A DNA stretch of 64,000 nt from Artemia franciscana. Lineage: Eukaryota > Arthropoda > Branchiopoda > Anostraca > Artemiidae. The number at the start of each line of letters is the position of its first letter. The first letter of the stretch is position 1. Under the pieces are notes generated by a model. The model was not told the origin of the DNA, did no database searches, and saw nothing but the letters and a program-made list of their open reading frames with translations. The stretch is taken from NCBI RefSeq assembly GCF_032884065.1, contig NC_088881.1, forward strand, positions 4,398,001 to 4,462,000, written 5' to 3'. Positions 11,201-41,018 of this stretch are shown one piece after another. The translations under genes and the position numbers were made by a program.

Positions 11201-12456
11201 CCCAAAAAGATATTCTTTTCAGTAAGACTCTGGTTATTAAAAGGGTTAGGATCTTTACATTATTCCTGCTAATGTTGGTGGTAATTTCAGTTTTTTTTTA
11301 TATAGCCTATATATTTTTCACATGATCATTCGTTGTAATTTATGTTCGTTTTAAGTCTAATTTGTCCAATGGCAGTGATTTCTGCCCAGGTTGAATTATT
11401 ATTTGACCTTATATCTGCTTTTCTTTGGTTAATGTTACCCTTTACTTGTGTGTCAAAAACATCTTTTGTGGAGTTTTTATTTCAATAATTAAAGTACCAC
11501 TTTATCCTAACTAACTTTTTTTCATTTTCATCTATTCAAGAAAATTATTTTGGATTTATTTTTGACAATTTAAAGTAGCTTATTAGATTGCCACTGCCCT
11601 AAAAGCTTTAAAAAAGTTAAGTCAATGAAATCAGAAAAATTCCCTTACAAGCTTCCCTTAAAAATCCCTTAAAAAGGGAAAATTAAAATCCCTGAAAAAT
11701 CTCTGGCACCTGCTAAGCTCTGACATGCTAAAAGGGAGAATCCTCTCTAAAATACGAAAGTGTAGTAGTTTCCTTATTTCTTGCCTTAGCCTCGTTTTTA
11801 TTTTCTCCCTCCATGAAAAAGGAAACGGGTGAGTAAAGACAAAAAGAAGGTGGGGTTGTTTAATGGTAAATCCTCTTATTCAAACATTTCCTTTTTTTAA
11901 TTTATTATTCCTAATTTATTTGTCCATTATTTATTTTTATTTATTCCCTAATACAAACAACAAATGTTTAAAAATGAGGAATTATTCTGAGACATAGGAT
12001 ATTTACAAAATGAATTTTTTTGGCTTTATATCTAAGAGGCACCATCAGAAAACCACAGATAAATATAAAATAAGACTTAAAATAAAATACATAAACGATT
12101 AAAACTAAAATTTAAACAAAAAGGAAACTTCAAGGAAGTTTAACTAGGACTGAAGAAACAACATGGAACAAGGCAATTAAATCAGATAAAAACAAATCAA
12201 GGGTATGTTTTAATGCAATTCTTGCTTTTTTGGGAACTAACCTAAAATGTCTTTTTGACACAAGTTCATTGGTATTGGTTATCGGTTTTGTAATATAATT
12301 TGTTAAATCATTTTTAATTATATTTTTGCATAATAGTGAGAGAGTAATTCCCCAAATCCCTATTAGAGAGACATTATTATTTAGCTTAAGTTTAATTTCC
12401 ATTGCCTCTCGATCAACTGGTTTAATATCCAAATCATTAATACTCTGGAAGGTATT
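8256..12456. other. About 4.2 kb with no recognised gene
   Basis: AT-rich sequence with short frames only (longest about 112 codons, listed separately). I see no conserved protein motif, RNA gene or clear mobile element. A noncoding first exon of gene A could lie here but cannot be located by eye. The only distinct structure is the 27-bp palindrome at 10864. Confidence 0.5.
10864..10890. repeat. Perfect 27-bp palindrome
   Basis: ATTGACCGTGATA and TATCACGGTCAAT are exact reverse complements around a single T. It stands alone in AT-rich sequence about 2 kb upstream of gene A exon 1. It could be a hairpin or a dimeric protein site; no function is known to me. Confidence 0.8.
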
Positions 12457-12468
12457 TTCAAAAACCAT
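12130..12468 (-). other. Unrecognised 112-codon open frame
   Basis: A minus-strand frame begins MVFENTFQSINDLDIKPVDR and ends in HVVSSVLVKLP. Its composition is not low-complexity, unlike most chance frames nearby, and includes RHFRLVPKKARIALKHTLDL. I recognise no family. It sits just upstream of gene A on the opposite strand, beside a tandem repeat whose first unit overlaps its start. It may be a decayed transposon or gene fragment. Confidence 0.2.
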
Positions 12469-12738
12469 TATATGACTAGGGTCTTCGAAAAAATGGCTAC
12501 TTAGGGTAAATAGTATATGGTAAATGGTATACGGTGGTATATGCTATATGGTAATGGTAAAAATGGTATTTTCAAAAAGTATTACATGATTAGCGTCTTC
12601 GGAAAAATGGCTACTTAGGTTAAATGGTATATGGTAAATGGTATAGGGTGGTATATGGTATATGGTGATGGTAAAAATGGTATTTTCAAAAAGCATTACA
12701 TGATTAGCGTCTTCAGAAAAATGGCTACTTAGGGCAGA
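12457..12738 (+). repeat. 114-bp tandem repeat, about 2.5 copies, upstream of gene A
   Basis: The string GGCTACTTAGG occurs at 12495, 12609 and 12723, giving a period of 114 bp. Each unit also has TATATGGTAAATGGTATA and TATTTTCAAAAA. The array ends about 135 bp before the gene A start codon. Confidence 0.85.
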
Positions 12739-12837
12739 ACCAAAAGAACTAGAATTAAATTTCGGCTGGTACGATAGTATGGATGATAGATAACGAACTT
12801 TTTGCGCTATTTTTTTTCTGTTTTGAGATGCTGATTT

Positions 12838-12872
12838 TAGCTTTTTTGTTCCAGGACGTCAATTGCAGCAAA
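12838..12872 (+). promoter_or_regulatory. Possible leader-intron 3' splice site and 5' UTR of gene A
   Basis: A pyrimidine run ending TTGTTCCAG (AG at 12853-12854) is followed by an 18-nt stretch to the ATG at 12873. A branch-like TGCTGAT lies about 25 nt upstream. Gene B has a similar AG 13 nt before its ATG. This suggests that both genes begin with a noncoding exon further upstream. A transcription start right here is the alternative. Confidence 0.35.
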
Positions 12873-30569
<17,697 letters not shown>

Positions 30570-30600
30570 TTATTGTTACAATTTAATTTTTTAAGTCTTT

Positions 30601-30606
30601 AATAAA
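30601..30606 (+). terminator. Gene A poly(A) signal
   Basis: AATAAA lies 32 nt after the stop codon. Overlapping AATAAAATAAA follows near 30637, giving an alternative signal. Confidence 0.7.
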
Positions 30607-30663
30607 TATTCTACTTTCAGTTTTTTTTGTTTCCGAAATAAAATAAAGACAGTTCCTTTATAA

Positions 30664-30990
30664 AGTTGTTACTGGAATGGGATTTGAACCCAAGATCCCC
30701 TGTAGCTAGCCAAAGCTTCCAAAACTAGACCCACAGAGACACCTGGTGTTCTGTTCATGGCCATTAATGTAGACTTTACCATTCCACAAAATAAATAGTT
30801 TTAAAAATGACTAGGGGAGGACAGATATCTTTCCGAGCCATTGATGAAGCTTAAGGCGTTGAATCGACATTTTGATTCCTGGTTCTTTTTTGCTGGGACA
30901 GGTAGTAAGCCGACTTCCCAACCTCGCAGCAGCCAGAACTGAACCCCTAGTCCTGGATTGCCAAGAAGAGCTTCAATACAAGAATCCACA
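30664..30990 (-). repeat. tRNA-derived (SINE-like) sequences after gene A
   Basis: The minus strand contains TTGGGTTCAAATCCCA (30676-30693), a B-box-like motif with part of a T-stem. A second GGGGTTCAGTTCTGG, at about 30930-30945, lies in a similar setting. No complete cloverleaf forms. These look like decayed tRNA-headed SINE copies. Confidence 0.35.
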
Positions 30991-31079
30991 AGGGGATTTT
31001 ATACAGTGTATCTCAGGCAGAGCAATAGTGCTGCCTAAGTAAAGATCGATATGGGCACAATGTATTATTTATTTTATTT

Positions 31080-32560
31080 ATTGTTTTTTGTTTTTTTTTT
31101 AGACCAGGGCACTTTGTATAGAAGGAGTTGGCATAGAAATTTTGAAATGGGTTTATTCAATTGGAAATTAAAATGTCTAAAGCTATTTTTAATAGTTAAA
31201 AATGATTGAAGGGCAGCCCCCCCCCCCCACGCCCATCATTTCCCGAAACGCATCCAATCACAGTTTTGAAATAGCCATTTTGTTAAGCGTAATTACAAAG
31301 GTCCAAAAATTATGTCTTTGAGGATGAAACCTCCCCCGCCCCGCACCCTAGGGCAAGGGTTGAAAGTTATGTCCTGAAGACATACAAGGTTTTTATTTAA
31401 GGGGTGGTCGTATAAACTTTGGAGAGGGTAATCAGAAGTTCTAGGGCTCTTTTTAAGATTCAAAATTATCGGAGGGCAGCTACCCCATTTTTGTTTTAGA
31501 CCATGGTACTTCGCATAGAACGATTTTTTATTGAATACTTCGAAAGGGGCTAATTCGATTGGAAGTTGTAACTTCTAATGTCCTTTTTAACAGTCGAAAG
31601 TGATTGGAGGTCAGCCATATCCCCCCGTCCATCATTTCACCAAAGACATCCAATAAAATTTTGAAATAGACATTTTGTTGAGAGTAGCTAAAAGGTCCAA
31701 AAATTATGTATTTGAGGATAATAAGTCCCCTCCCTCCCACAGCCTTCGAGGACAGGGTTGTGAAATACGCCTTGGAGGCATAAGAGGCTCTTATGGAAAG
31801 TATGGCCGTATAAACTTTGCAGGAGAGGGGGGCTCATTGGATTGGAAATCATGAGTTCTAGTGCTCTTTTTAAGACCTGAAGTGCGGGTTGGCAGCTGGA
31901 TCCCCCGCCCTCACGATCTATTTTCCTCAAATACATCCGACAGAATTTTAAGATAACCATTTGTCTAAAAACAGTCCAAGAATCACATAAGAAGCCTTTG
32001 GGGTTGAAACAAGCCTCAGAGTCTGGGGGCGATTATTGTAAATTGTGTCCCAGGGGCATATTAGCTTTTCATGGAAGGAACGGTTACATGAACTTTAGAG
32101 GACTCCTATTTGATTGGAAACTTAAAGTTTCAGTTCGATTTAAAAGTCGAAAGTGATGGAGAGAAACGACCCCCTTACCTCCCTGACACCCTTTTTTCTT
32201 CGGACACATCTCATCAAAATTGTGACATGGCTATATTGTTCACATTAGTCCGGAGAGCATATAGCAATGCTTTCGGGGTGGATATGACCCTACAGAGCCC
32301 AGGGTTATGCCCTGGTATGTAAAGTTCTTCTATATTATTTCAAATCGGATAGGGCTCATATGATTGGAAGTCAGAAGATTTAAAGCCTTTTTAAGAGTCA
32401 ACAGTGAAGGGAGGGCCCTAGCCCCTTCCCCCCAAGCCCATCATTCCAAAGCATATCCGATCAAAAATTTAAAAGAACTACTTTGTTCAGCATTGTTGAA
32501 AGGTCCAGATAATTATGTCTTTGGGGAAGTTAACCTCCCCAGAGTCCTCAGGTTAAGACC
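31080..32560 (+). repeat. Strongly diverged tandem array, about 5 units of 250-290 bp
   Basis: Each unit has GATTGGAA, a CTTTTTAA-AGTC-AAAGTGA stretch, GGGCAGCC-CCCC, CATCATTTC, ACATCCAATCAAAATTTTGA, CATTTTGTT and a phrase like AAAGGTCCAAAAATTATGTC with TTGAGG. Units start near 31145, 31548, 31838, 32110 and 32357. The array stops where LINE copy 2 begins. Similar phrases occur at 57400-57560 in the palindrome-headed family, so the array may be a relative. Confidence 0.6.
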
Positions 32561-35515
32561 TGTAAGCTAGGCAATCTACTATTACTACTGCTAACAACTC
32601 ACCGCAATCCTCCCATCCCAGACGAGGACGACCTGATTTCCGTTTAGCCCTAGCTTCCGCGCTAGACGGTTGGCCGAAAAGGACAATCTTTGGCAATCTG
32701 TCGTCCTTAATCCGCCGAAAGTGCCCTAGCCATCTCAACCATTCTTTCATTACAGCCCTAAAAAGCGAGATTGAACCACATTTTTCGTACAGCCTACTGT
32801 TTGAAATACGGTCAGTGAGCCGGGTACCCAGAACAGTTCGTAGGCAATTTCTCTGGGTAACATCTGGTAAATCGTCATCCGCTTTTCGGAGTGCCCATAC
32901 TTTAGAGCCATATTTGACCACTGTCATCATTGTACCTTCCAAAATTCTAATTATAGTTTGCAGACTTATCTTCCTGTTCTTCCAAACTTTTTTTACCTGC
33001 GAAAAAACACCCTAAGCCTTGCCTATTCTACTTTTAACATCTTCACTGCTCCCACCGTCTTTTCTAATAATACTACTAAGGAAAGTGAAATTGCCCACCT
33101 GATTAATCTTTTCGTTACCAAATTTCACCTTTTCATATTCACTTATTCTTAGCCTTCGTGACTAAGTCGTCTTAACATTAATTTTTAGACCTATTCTAGC
33201 ACCCTGAACCCGCAAAACCTCTAAGAGCTCATTCATTTTGCTCGCACTTTCATCTAAGATGCTTAAATCCGCAGCATAATCCAAGTCCAGGAGAGTTTTT
33301 CCTCCCCATTTGATTCTGTGGTCTCCCATTGCCTTTCCTGCGCTCCTTAAGACAAAGTCCATCAAAATGATCCATATAAAGGGGGATAGAACATAACCGT
33401 GCCTAACTCCTAATTTCATACAAAACCAGCTGCTAACCTCATTTCCTACCTTAATCGCAGCAGTATTATTCTCGTACATAGCATTAATCACTTTAGTGTA
33501 TTTGTCTTGTATACCATACATGGATAAGACCTTTGCTAAAGCTCTTCTATCAACAGAATCGAACGCTTGCTCATAATCTATAAAACTGGGGAATAAAGTT
33601 GTTGGCAACTATGGCAATTCTGAATTATTAACCTAAGAGTAAAAATTTGGTCGACACTCCCTCTGCCTTTTCTAAAACCGCACCGTTCTTCTCTTAAAAC
33701 TTTGTCTACAGAATCTTTCAGTCTAAAAAGTATAATATTACTAAGTAATTTGCAACCTACAGAGACCAGACCAATGCATTGACAATTACGACACTCACTC
33801 TTGTCACCTTTCTTATACAGTGGTTTAATTAAGGTGTTCCTAAAATCGTTAGGTACTTTCCCTTTTTCAAAATCATACACATAATCTTTGGTAGGTTATT
33901 TCTAACCTCAGGGCTACCATAATTAAAAAATTCATATACCACACCAGCACCTGGAGCCTTAATATTTTTTAATCCTTTTACTACTGTCACTAATTCTCCC
34001 TCACAAAACAAATCTTCTTTCATATCCCAGGTATTACCAACTTTCCTCTTTATCTTTTCTTGCAAGTGTATCTCGGTTTAGTATATTTTAAAATGTTCCA
34101 CTCATCTTTCTTTAACTCTTTCTTTGTCACTAATTGTGGCCCCGTTCCTTACTTTAGCTAGGACAAGTTCAGATGGACTACTTCCTCTCAGTTTATTAAC
34201 ATGCCAGTACAATATTGTACTATTATGCCGTCTAGCTGTATCTTTTAGATCCTCGGCAATTTTATTTATGGCCTTGACTTCACACCTTCTTAGTTCATAT
34301 TTTAATGCTTTCTTCACTTTCTTTACATTCATTTTGTTTTCATAAAATTGTCTTTTTTGTCTTCTCTCTATTAAACATAAAGCTTTTTACTAATATTCCT
34401 AGCTACAGTCTTAACCTTCTACCCTAACGCACCATCAGCAACTTCACAAAATGTTTTTCAAAAATTATTCAAATCATCTTCCACATTGGCAAATTTTAAA
34501 CTCTCAAGTTTAGTATTCAACTGTTTCTGGAAAGTTCTCAAAGTTTTGGAAAGTTTAGTATTCAACTGTTTCTCAAATTCTCATCCTGGAGTATACCAAC
34601 ATCACAACTTCCCGAGAGGTAGATATCCTTCCGGATTTTCAGCTTTAAATTAACCCTAGACACTACTAGATGGTGATCTTTTTTTTAACATCATTAACAT
34701 CACTCCTATATACACTAGTATCTTGTATTGACCCTACCAGTCTTCGGTTTAGTATAAAATAATTAATAAGGTTTACTGTCTTATCATTACGTGAATACCA
34801 TGTCAACTTATGGGCCATTTTATGACCAAATAGCATATTGGTTTTAACTAGACTGTTATACCTACAAAATTGCAAAAGTCTTTAGCAATTATTGTTTTCT
34901 TTTCATACACCTAATTTACCTAGGCTATGATACCATCTATCCCTATTTCTACCGACCTGGGCGTTAAAATCTCCTAGTAAAACAGCAGATTTTCACCTGG
35001 TACCCTGTCTATTTGCTCCTGTAACTGTAAGAAAAATTTATATGTGCCACTAGTCAGTCGGTTCAACAGGGGTATATACCACTATAACTGATACCCTGAA
35101 CTTTTTAGTCATAAATTGAGCAATTCCTAATAAGTCCAGTTCGAATCGTCTGAATTCGTCATTCAAATGTTGATACGATAGTCATTTTGTAACGTCGTAA
35201 CATTATAAGTTCCAATTTTCATGTTCTCTAAATCATTGAAATTATTTTGCCCTCAGGAAAAGCAATGATCCCGGATACCAGTGCAGGACGGGGAGCAACA
35301 TAGTTTCTCAAGCTTAGAGCCAGACAGCAAGAAGGTCCTGGGACCTCCAGTTTGAATGGAGGCTTTGTGCAATCCTGGGCCCATCTTGGTCACAACATGG
35401 TTTTCAGCAATTGGCTATGCTCTTCTATTAACAAGAGTCGAAATCCTACACAGACAGTCCCAAGCCTATTACCTCCGACTCGTTATATATTTATTCCTAG
35501 AAATATTAGTAAAAA
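32560..35515 (-). mobile_element. LINE copy 2, near full length but inactivated
   Basis: Minus strand order: 5' part 35250-35515 shared with copy 1, then endonuclease start MKIGTYNVTTLQNDYRI near 35220. Next come LLGDFNAQVGRN (endonuclease catalytic motif, about 34945-34985) and linker KKALKYELRRCEVKAINKIA (34270-34320). The RT carries FRNTLIKPLYKKGD and FRKGRGSVDQIF, then DYEQAFDSVDRRALAKVL and LSPFIWIILMDFVL. The C-terminal domain carries RISNSRLYEKCGSISLFRAV and KSGRPRLGW. The YADD catalytic motif reads YAAD (about 33275), and frames shift at several points. A CTACTATTACTACTG tail lies at about 32575. Confidence 0.85.
33162..33880 (-). pseudogene. Reverse transcriptase domain of LINE copy 2
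   Basis: Two overlapping frames (33578-33880 and 33162-33608) cover RT motifs from the KPLYKKGD finger region to the LGLKIN-like ARIGLKINVK after the active site. The active-site Asp is changed: DLDYAADLSI has Ala in place of the first Asp of the YADD pair, which should abolish polymerase activity. A frameshift near 33590 separates the two halves. Confidence 0.8.
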
Positions 35516-35700
35516 CTAAGGGTATTAAGGGAAAAAATTTTAGAAATATTGAAACTGATAGGAACTAAATCAAAATACACTATTGTTAGTGGACCTCTTG
35601 GAGAGAGGTTTTATTTTATTTTTAAGAGATAAAACCTCTTGGAGAGAGGTTTTATCGAGAGAGTCTCAATTTTATTTTAGGCTTACTCTCTTGCCTTTGA
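35515..35700. repeat. Repeat unit plus short foldback
   Basis: CTAAGGGTATTAAGGG with GAACTAAATCAAAA (35517-35580) is one unit of the family arrayed at 5030-6545. It is followed by two direct copies of CCTCTTGGAGAGAGGTTTTA (35602 and 35635) around an ATAAAA linker, each a small hairpin. Confidence 0.55.
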
Positions 35701-35829
35701 TGCTCCTAAAACAAGTTTATGACTTTTTATCGTATATCTCAGACTTGTTCTCAATTATGTGAAATTCATATATGCAAAGGAGTTATTAGTAGACCAAAGT
35801 ATGGCCATGACCGTTTCCTAGGCATCCTC

Positions 35830-36585
35830 CTAGATAAAATTTATCTTTGAAACACCATATTGATTTGATTAAAATGAAGGTATGCAGAAACCTCGGTAGT
35901 CTAAGAAAACTCAAACATAGTTTTCTTGGACCAGTTCTAAGAATCCTATTTCAAAGCTTAATTCATTTTTATATTTCTTATTTTACAGTCATATTTATGT
36001 ATACTTTCCCTTCTTTTCTCAAACCGCTGTCGAATACTTACGATAAAGCTATAAATCTTATCCAGGATGTTAATCGTTCGGTTACTAAACCGTTACTTGA
36101 TAGTGAAAAACTGTATATCCTGTGCGTCTTTCACTTTTTTTCAGCTCCGTGGTGAAAAGGCTAGACCTCTTAGATTTACGTCTTCTTTTTATCTGATCGG
36201 TCAAATTGTCAGGCGTCAATCAGCCTTCGAACAAGTACGTACACGAGGAAGAGAAAGAGGAGATCATTCAGACTCAAGCCCTTTATGAAATACGAGATTC
36301 TTACCATATTTTATTTCATTTCTTATGGTTTCATTTTTTTTTATTATTGGTTGGCCTACTATTTTCCAAGTGTGCGCCTCCGCTCCCTGGAAAAAAAGGC
36401 ATATGAGCCAGGCTTTAGACCTCATTTGACAGCGTTTCTACCAATTTCTTCCTTTTTGACATTTCTCAGGTTTCTAATAATCTATGGAAATGTCCATAGT
36501 GACACGTAAAACAGAAGATGCTTTGATGTTTCATATATTATGAAAAGTGGTGGCGTTGCTGGTTCTTTTTCTGATTCTTCTCTCC

Positions 36586-36620
<35 letters not shown>

Positions 36621-36870
36621 TGGTTCTTCTCTCCTTCAGCCCTAGCAAACGAGCCCTTGCTTCACTTTCAATTAAAACGATAATTATCTTTTTCTTTCAT
36701 AATTCGGATTCTATCGCTTATCTTACTAGAGAAAGGCCGAAAAAAAACATCCGAAAAACTCTATATCCTGTGCGTCTTTCACTTTTTTTTCAGCTCCATG
36801 GTGAAAAGCCTAGACCTCTTAGATTTACGTCTTCTTTTTATCTGATCGGTCAATTTATCAGCTCGGTAGT
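35830..36870 (+). mobile_element. LINE (CR1/Jockey-like) RT tail fragment with a 95-bp direct repeat
   Basis: The plus strand reads KHHIDLIKMKVCRNLGSLRK, then LRILFQSLIHFYISYFTVIF, YTFPSFLKPLSNTYDKAINL and IQDVNRSVTKPLL (35850-36110). This is the typical post-catalytic region of CR1/Jockey-type RT. From 36112 a segment TATATCCTGTGCGTCTTTCA to ATCTGATCGGTCAA recurs at 36760-36855. A short (CA)n lies at 36589-36615. The terminal piece at 1-475 of the window could be the same type of element. Confidence 0.6.
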
Positions 36871-37116
36871 TCCTTAAATATTCAAATTCCCCATACACCG
36901 ACAATAAGATCCGATTTTAATCCTTTAGTTGCGTTTCATTTGACATAGAACACCCTTCCCCATTCAGTTAGAGAATACCACTCGTTTGGCACATTCAAAA
37001 TACTCGTAAAAAAATTTTTCTTTCCATATGCTTAATTTTTCCTTAACGTATATAGTACTAACCATTTTTTGATTTGTGCAGTTTGATAAAGCTTGTTTAA
37101 AGAAGTTTCTTGTTAT

Positions 37117-37119
37117 ATA

Positions 37120-37151
<32 letters not shown>
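37117..37151. repeat. Short (TA)n tract
   Basis: About 17 TA units following ATATATTTATATATA. Confidence 0.8.
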
Positions 37152-37155
<4 letters not shown>

Positions 37156-37349
37156 TAAAAACTAATATATCTCCATTTTTATGGAGCAAATGCTTTACAT
37201 GTTAAGATTTTACATGTTTAATGTTATGTGATCTTCTTCGTAATCCCACTCCTACATGCCATCGAACCTTTGTGGGGATTTGTAGATTGTTGTGTAATTA
37301 TTTTACTGTTATATGGAAAATAAATCATCTATCTATCTATCTACTATAC

Positions 37350-37600
37350 CCATAGAGGTTGTTAAGAGGACGCATATGAACTGCTTCAGGATCAGTTCAT
37401 GGTATTAAGTTTGAACATTCAGTGTGTCAAGTTGAAGTGTGTCAGTGTGTCATGAAGGGGAAGTTGAAGAAACAAAAGGTACTATGCGGATACTGCTTTT
37501 AATGCTGATACTGAATGAAAAAAGAGTATTAAGCTGAAGCTTTGAAGGAATATTTAGGTGGATATTTAACTAAATCAAAAAGTTCTATCGAAATTTATAA
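37350..37600 (+). repeat. Stray units of the 5030-6545 repeat family
   Basis: GTTGTTAAGAGGACGCATAT, ATGGTATTAAGTTTGAACAT and GTATTAAGCTGAAGCTTTGA match phrases of the array at 5030-6545. An ACTGCTTTTAATGCTGATAC stretch recalls its trinucleotide core. Confidence 0.5.
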
Positions 37601-37785
37601 TAGTCAAAAGAGATTGCAGGACAAGTAGCCCTCCTCCCAGGCCCATTCATTTCCAAAAACATTCAGTAAAATTTTAAAACCAAAAGCGACGCTATAACCA
37701 ATTTAAACGGACAGATAGGGGTGTAAAATTGGAGCTACTAACCCCTTAAGACGTTATTATATGCATATGGGTATAGTGTATAGTG

Positions 37786-40700
37786 CAAAGTTTTAGACTT
37801 GCATTCTCTTTGCGTACTATTATCTCTGGAAATGCTATTATCGCATATACAACTTCATTCAAGTTGTATTTTTTGGGTAGTTCAAATGAATCCAACTAGT
37901 TACTTTTATGACAGCAAACAAATACATTTTGAATAATCCTACCTCTAGTACTTTTTTCATTGTTGAAATATTTTTCTTTGTAAGCATTCAGTGCTACGAT
38001 GACTTTATCATGAATACACACTTTCTTGAATATTTCTTTCTCAACTTTTAAAATAAGATGTAAGTGTTTGTCTATCCAATATACAAATAATACTGATTGA
38101 AAAGTACAGTAAACTAGCTACTGTTGATGACCAGCCATAGATTAATTTGGGACAGCCAGATAAAAAATCCTGGAACCGATGGAGTTCTGAGTGGAATTTC
38201 TGGAATCTGAACTGTAGAATCCGGGGACAGAAGTGGTGGAGCCCGAACCAAAATTGGAATCGGGACCGGTGGGACCCGAAGTAAAATATATAAAACCGGG
38301 AGTATAACCAGAACCGGGGATGGGAAACAACAGAATAGGAACTGGAACCGAAGTAACTGGGGGCCAGAAGTGTGGGGGCAGAAGTGAGGAATGTATCTGC
38401 CCATCGTAAACTATTTTAGTGTAAACGAATGTCTTTTTCGGAAAATGCCTGGAAAATGTCTTGAGTGATTATGCACGCCAGAGGGTGTCGTGTGCCATCC
38501 ATTGAGTGTCACAGACTAGGGATTGCTTTGGACTAACACGTTTAAATATTCTTCTTCTATGGCACGAAATGGCAGTAGACACCCCTCTGCAGTGGTCTCT
38601 AAAGATAGGATGGCTTAAAACCTCCTGTTTTAAAGCTTTAGAACATAAAAATTAGAATATAAAAATTGATTTTTCTGATGTTTTTATCCTGTTTGGGAAA
38701 AAATCGGTCTTTTATGGCATGAAACAGCTGTAAGCTTTCCTCCATGATTTTCTTTTAAGATAGGGTGGCTTAAAACCTCCAGTGTCAAAGCTTTAGACTA
38801 TGAAAAATTGATTTCACTGATATTTTGATCCCGTTTGGACAAAAATTGATTTTTGTAGCACAAAATGGCAGTAAACGCCTTTCTGCGGTGTTCGGTTCTG
38901 ATAGGGTGGCTTAAAACTCTTGTTTTAAGGCTCTAGACTATGAAAATCGATTACTCTTATACTCCGATCTTGTTTCGGCAAAAATTAAGCTTTTATGGCA
39001 CAAAATGACAGTAAACACTCCTCCATTTTCAGAGGGAGTGGGTCTGAAATATAAAATTCTATAAGCTATCGTAAATAAATAACTTCCATAAAGTAGTTTA
39101 AAAATAAGGTGCGAGGATTTTACAGGATTTTTCATAAAACCTGACAGCCAATAATGTATCCTAATGAAGTAACTTCCATTAAACAGACTAAAGTTAAAGT
39201 GGCGAGGCATTAAAGAGTTTTATGGGAAGAAGGGGACTGAAATCTAACATCCAATAAGGTATCGTAAATAAATAACTTCCATTGAGTGTCACAGGCTGGG
39301 AGTTTCCAGAAAATAATACAAAGGAAAAATGAACAAAATTTGGAATTGAGTCACATGTCTGCCTCCTTTAATTTACCACTAATTAGGCACCCCTTCCTCT
39401 TAGTCGATTTAAATTTATTTATTAAAAGTAATGTTTTCGTTTAGTAATATATTTTTGATGTTTTGGATATACTTTTTGGTAAATTTATCTGCAATTATGT
39501 CAATAATCCTCGATCGAACGATTTTCTAGCTGCAAATACCCTTTCTGACCTGTATAATATGAATTTCATTGCCCTAAGAATAATGTGGCTCAATAATGTT
39601 TAAAAATTTCTTTTTAATAAAATGTGTATGTAAAATAAAAATTTTCTGTCTTACAAAGCCATCTGAGAATCAAAACAAAGAATTGTCTAGGTCAAGTTAG
39701 AACAATACTACAATATACAAGAACAACATACAAAATGCGCAAGCAGGTGCGCCTAATAGAGCAATAGTCAATAACAATATTGGATACTTGAACGCTCTTG
39801 AGTGGAAAGGATTGAAAACATGCAATCAATACCTTGTCACTTCGGATCTATTTCCCGAAGCTTCTTGGTCCAGCTGTCCAAGGCACAGTAAAAAAAAACG
39901 CGTCGAAGAAAATGAAATCTTGAACAAAAAATTTCTCAAAGTATTATTTAATATCCGTGTGTATATCGCGTGTGTGCAATTATTACGTAACAGTCATGAG
40001 TGCGCGGCCGATAAGTAACACTCATGTGTGCGCTGCAATTTCCTAACACCCACGTGTGTGCCACCCTCAGTTACAAACGGGGATTCTCAAGAGGCCCTGA
40101 AGAAACAAGCCACGCTTGATTACTTCATTCTCAATAAATCTGACATGTTGCGCAAGATTGTGTCATTTTCAACATAGGTAAACATTCTCTATTACGTAAA
40201 AAATAGGTGTACCATATTATTAGGTGAGATACACGTGTACTATACCATAACAATCAGGTGCACTATACCACTTCCCAGATTGTGACACTCCATGGCTGGC
40301 ACACGACACCCTCTGGCGTGCATTATCACTCAAGACATTTTCCAGGCATTTTCCGAAAAAAACATTCGTTTACACTAAAATCGTTTACGATGGGCAGATA
40401 CATTCCTCACTTCTGCCCCTACGCTTCTGGCCCCCAGTTACTGCGGTTCCAGTTCCTATTCTGTTGTTTCCCATCCCCGGTTGTAGTTATACTCCCGGTT
40501 TTATCTATTCTACTTCCGGTCCCACCGGTCCCGATTCCAATTTTGGTTCCGGCTCCACCACTTCTGTCCCCGGATTCTACAGTTCAGATTCCAGAAATTC
40601 CACTCAGAGCTCCATCGGTTCCAGGATTTTTTTTGTGGCTGTCCCATGGTAATCTATGGCTGGTCATCAACAGTAGCTAGTTTATTGTACCTTTTCGATC

Positions 40701-41018
40701 AGTATTATTTGTATATTGGATAGACAAACACTTACATCTTATTTTAAAAGGTGAGAATGAAATATTCAAGAAAGTGTGTATTCATGATAAAGTCATCGTA
40801 GCACTGAATGTTTAGAGAGAAAAATATTTCAACAATGAAAAAAGTACTAGAGGTAGGATTATTCGAAATGTATTTGTTTGCTGTCTTAAAAGTAAGGAGT
40901 TGGATTCATTTGAACTACCCAAAAAATTCAACTTGAATGAAGTTGTATATGCGATAATAGCATTTCCAGAGATAATAGTACGCAAAGAGAATGCAAGTCT
41001 AAAACTTTCAGCTGATGA
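37786..41018. mobile_element. Large inverted-repeat element with about 735-bp arms
   Basis: The left arm (about 37786-38515) is the reverse complement of the right arm (about 40270-41018). Matching pairs include GAATGCAAGTCTAAAACTTT, GAAGTTGTATATGCGATAAT, AGTACTAGAGGTAGGATTAT and CACACGACACCCTCTGGCGT. Both arms keep a Pro/Ser/Gly-rich open frame (GPTGPDSNFGSGSTTSVPGF). The 1.75-kb spacer holds a tandem repeat (38540-39040) and low-complexity sequence. No transposase was recognised. It resembles a foldback-type element or an inverted duplication; flanking target duplications were not found. Confidence 0.75.
38540..39300 (+). repeat. Tandem repeats in the spacer of the inverted-repeat element
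   Basis: Four units of about 140-155 bp carry TGGCACGAAATGGCAGTAGA-like starts near 38560, 38715, 38856 and 38996, with GATAGGGTGGCTTAAAACCT and AAGCTTTAGA in the first three. They are followed by two or three units with TAAATAAATAACTTCCAT near 39070, 39165 and 39262. Confidence 0.7.
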
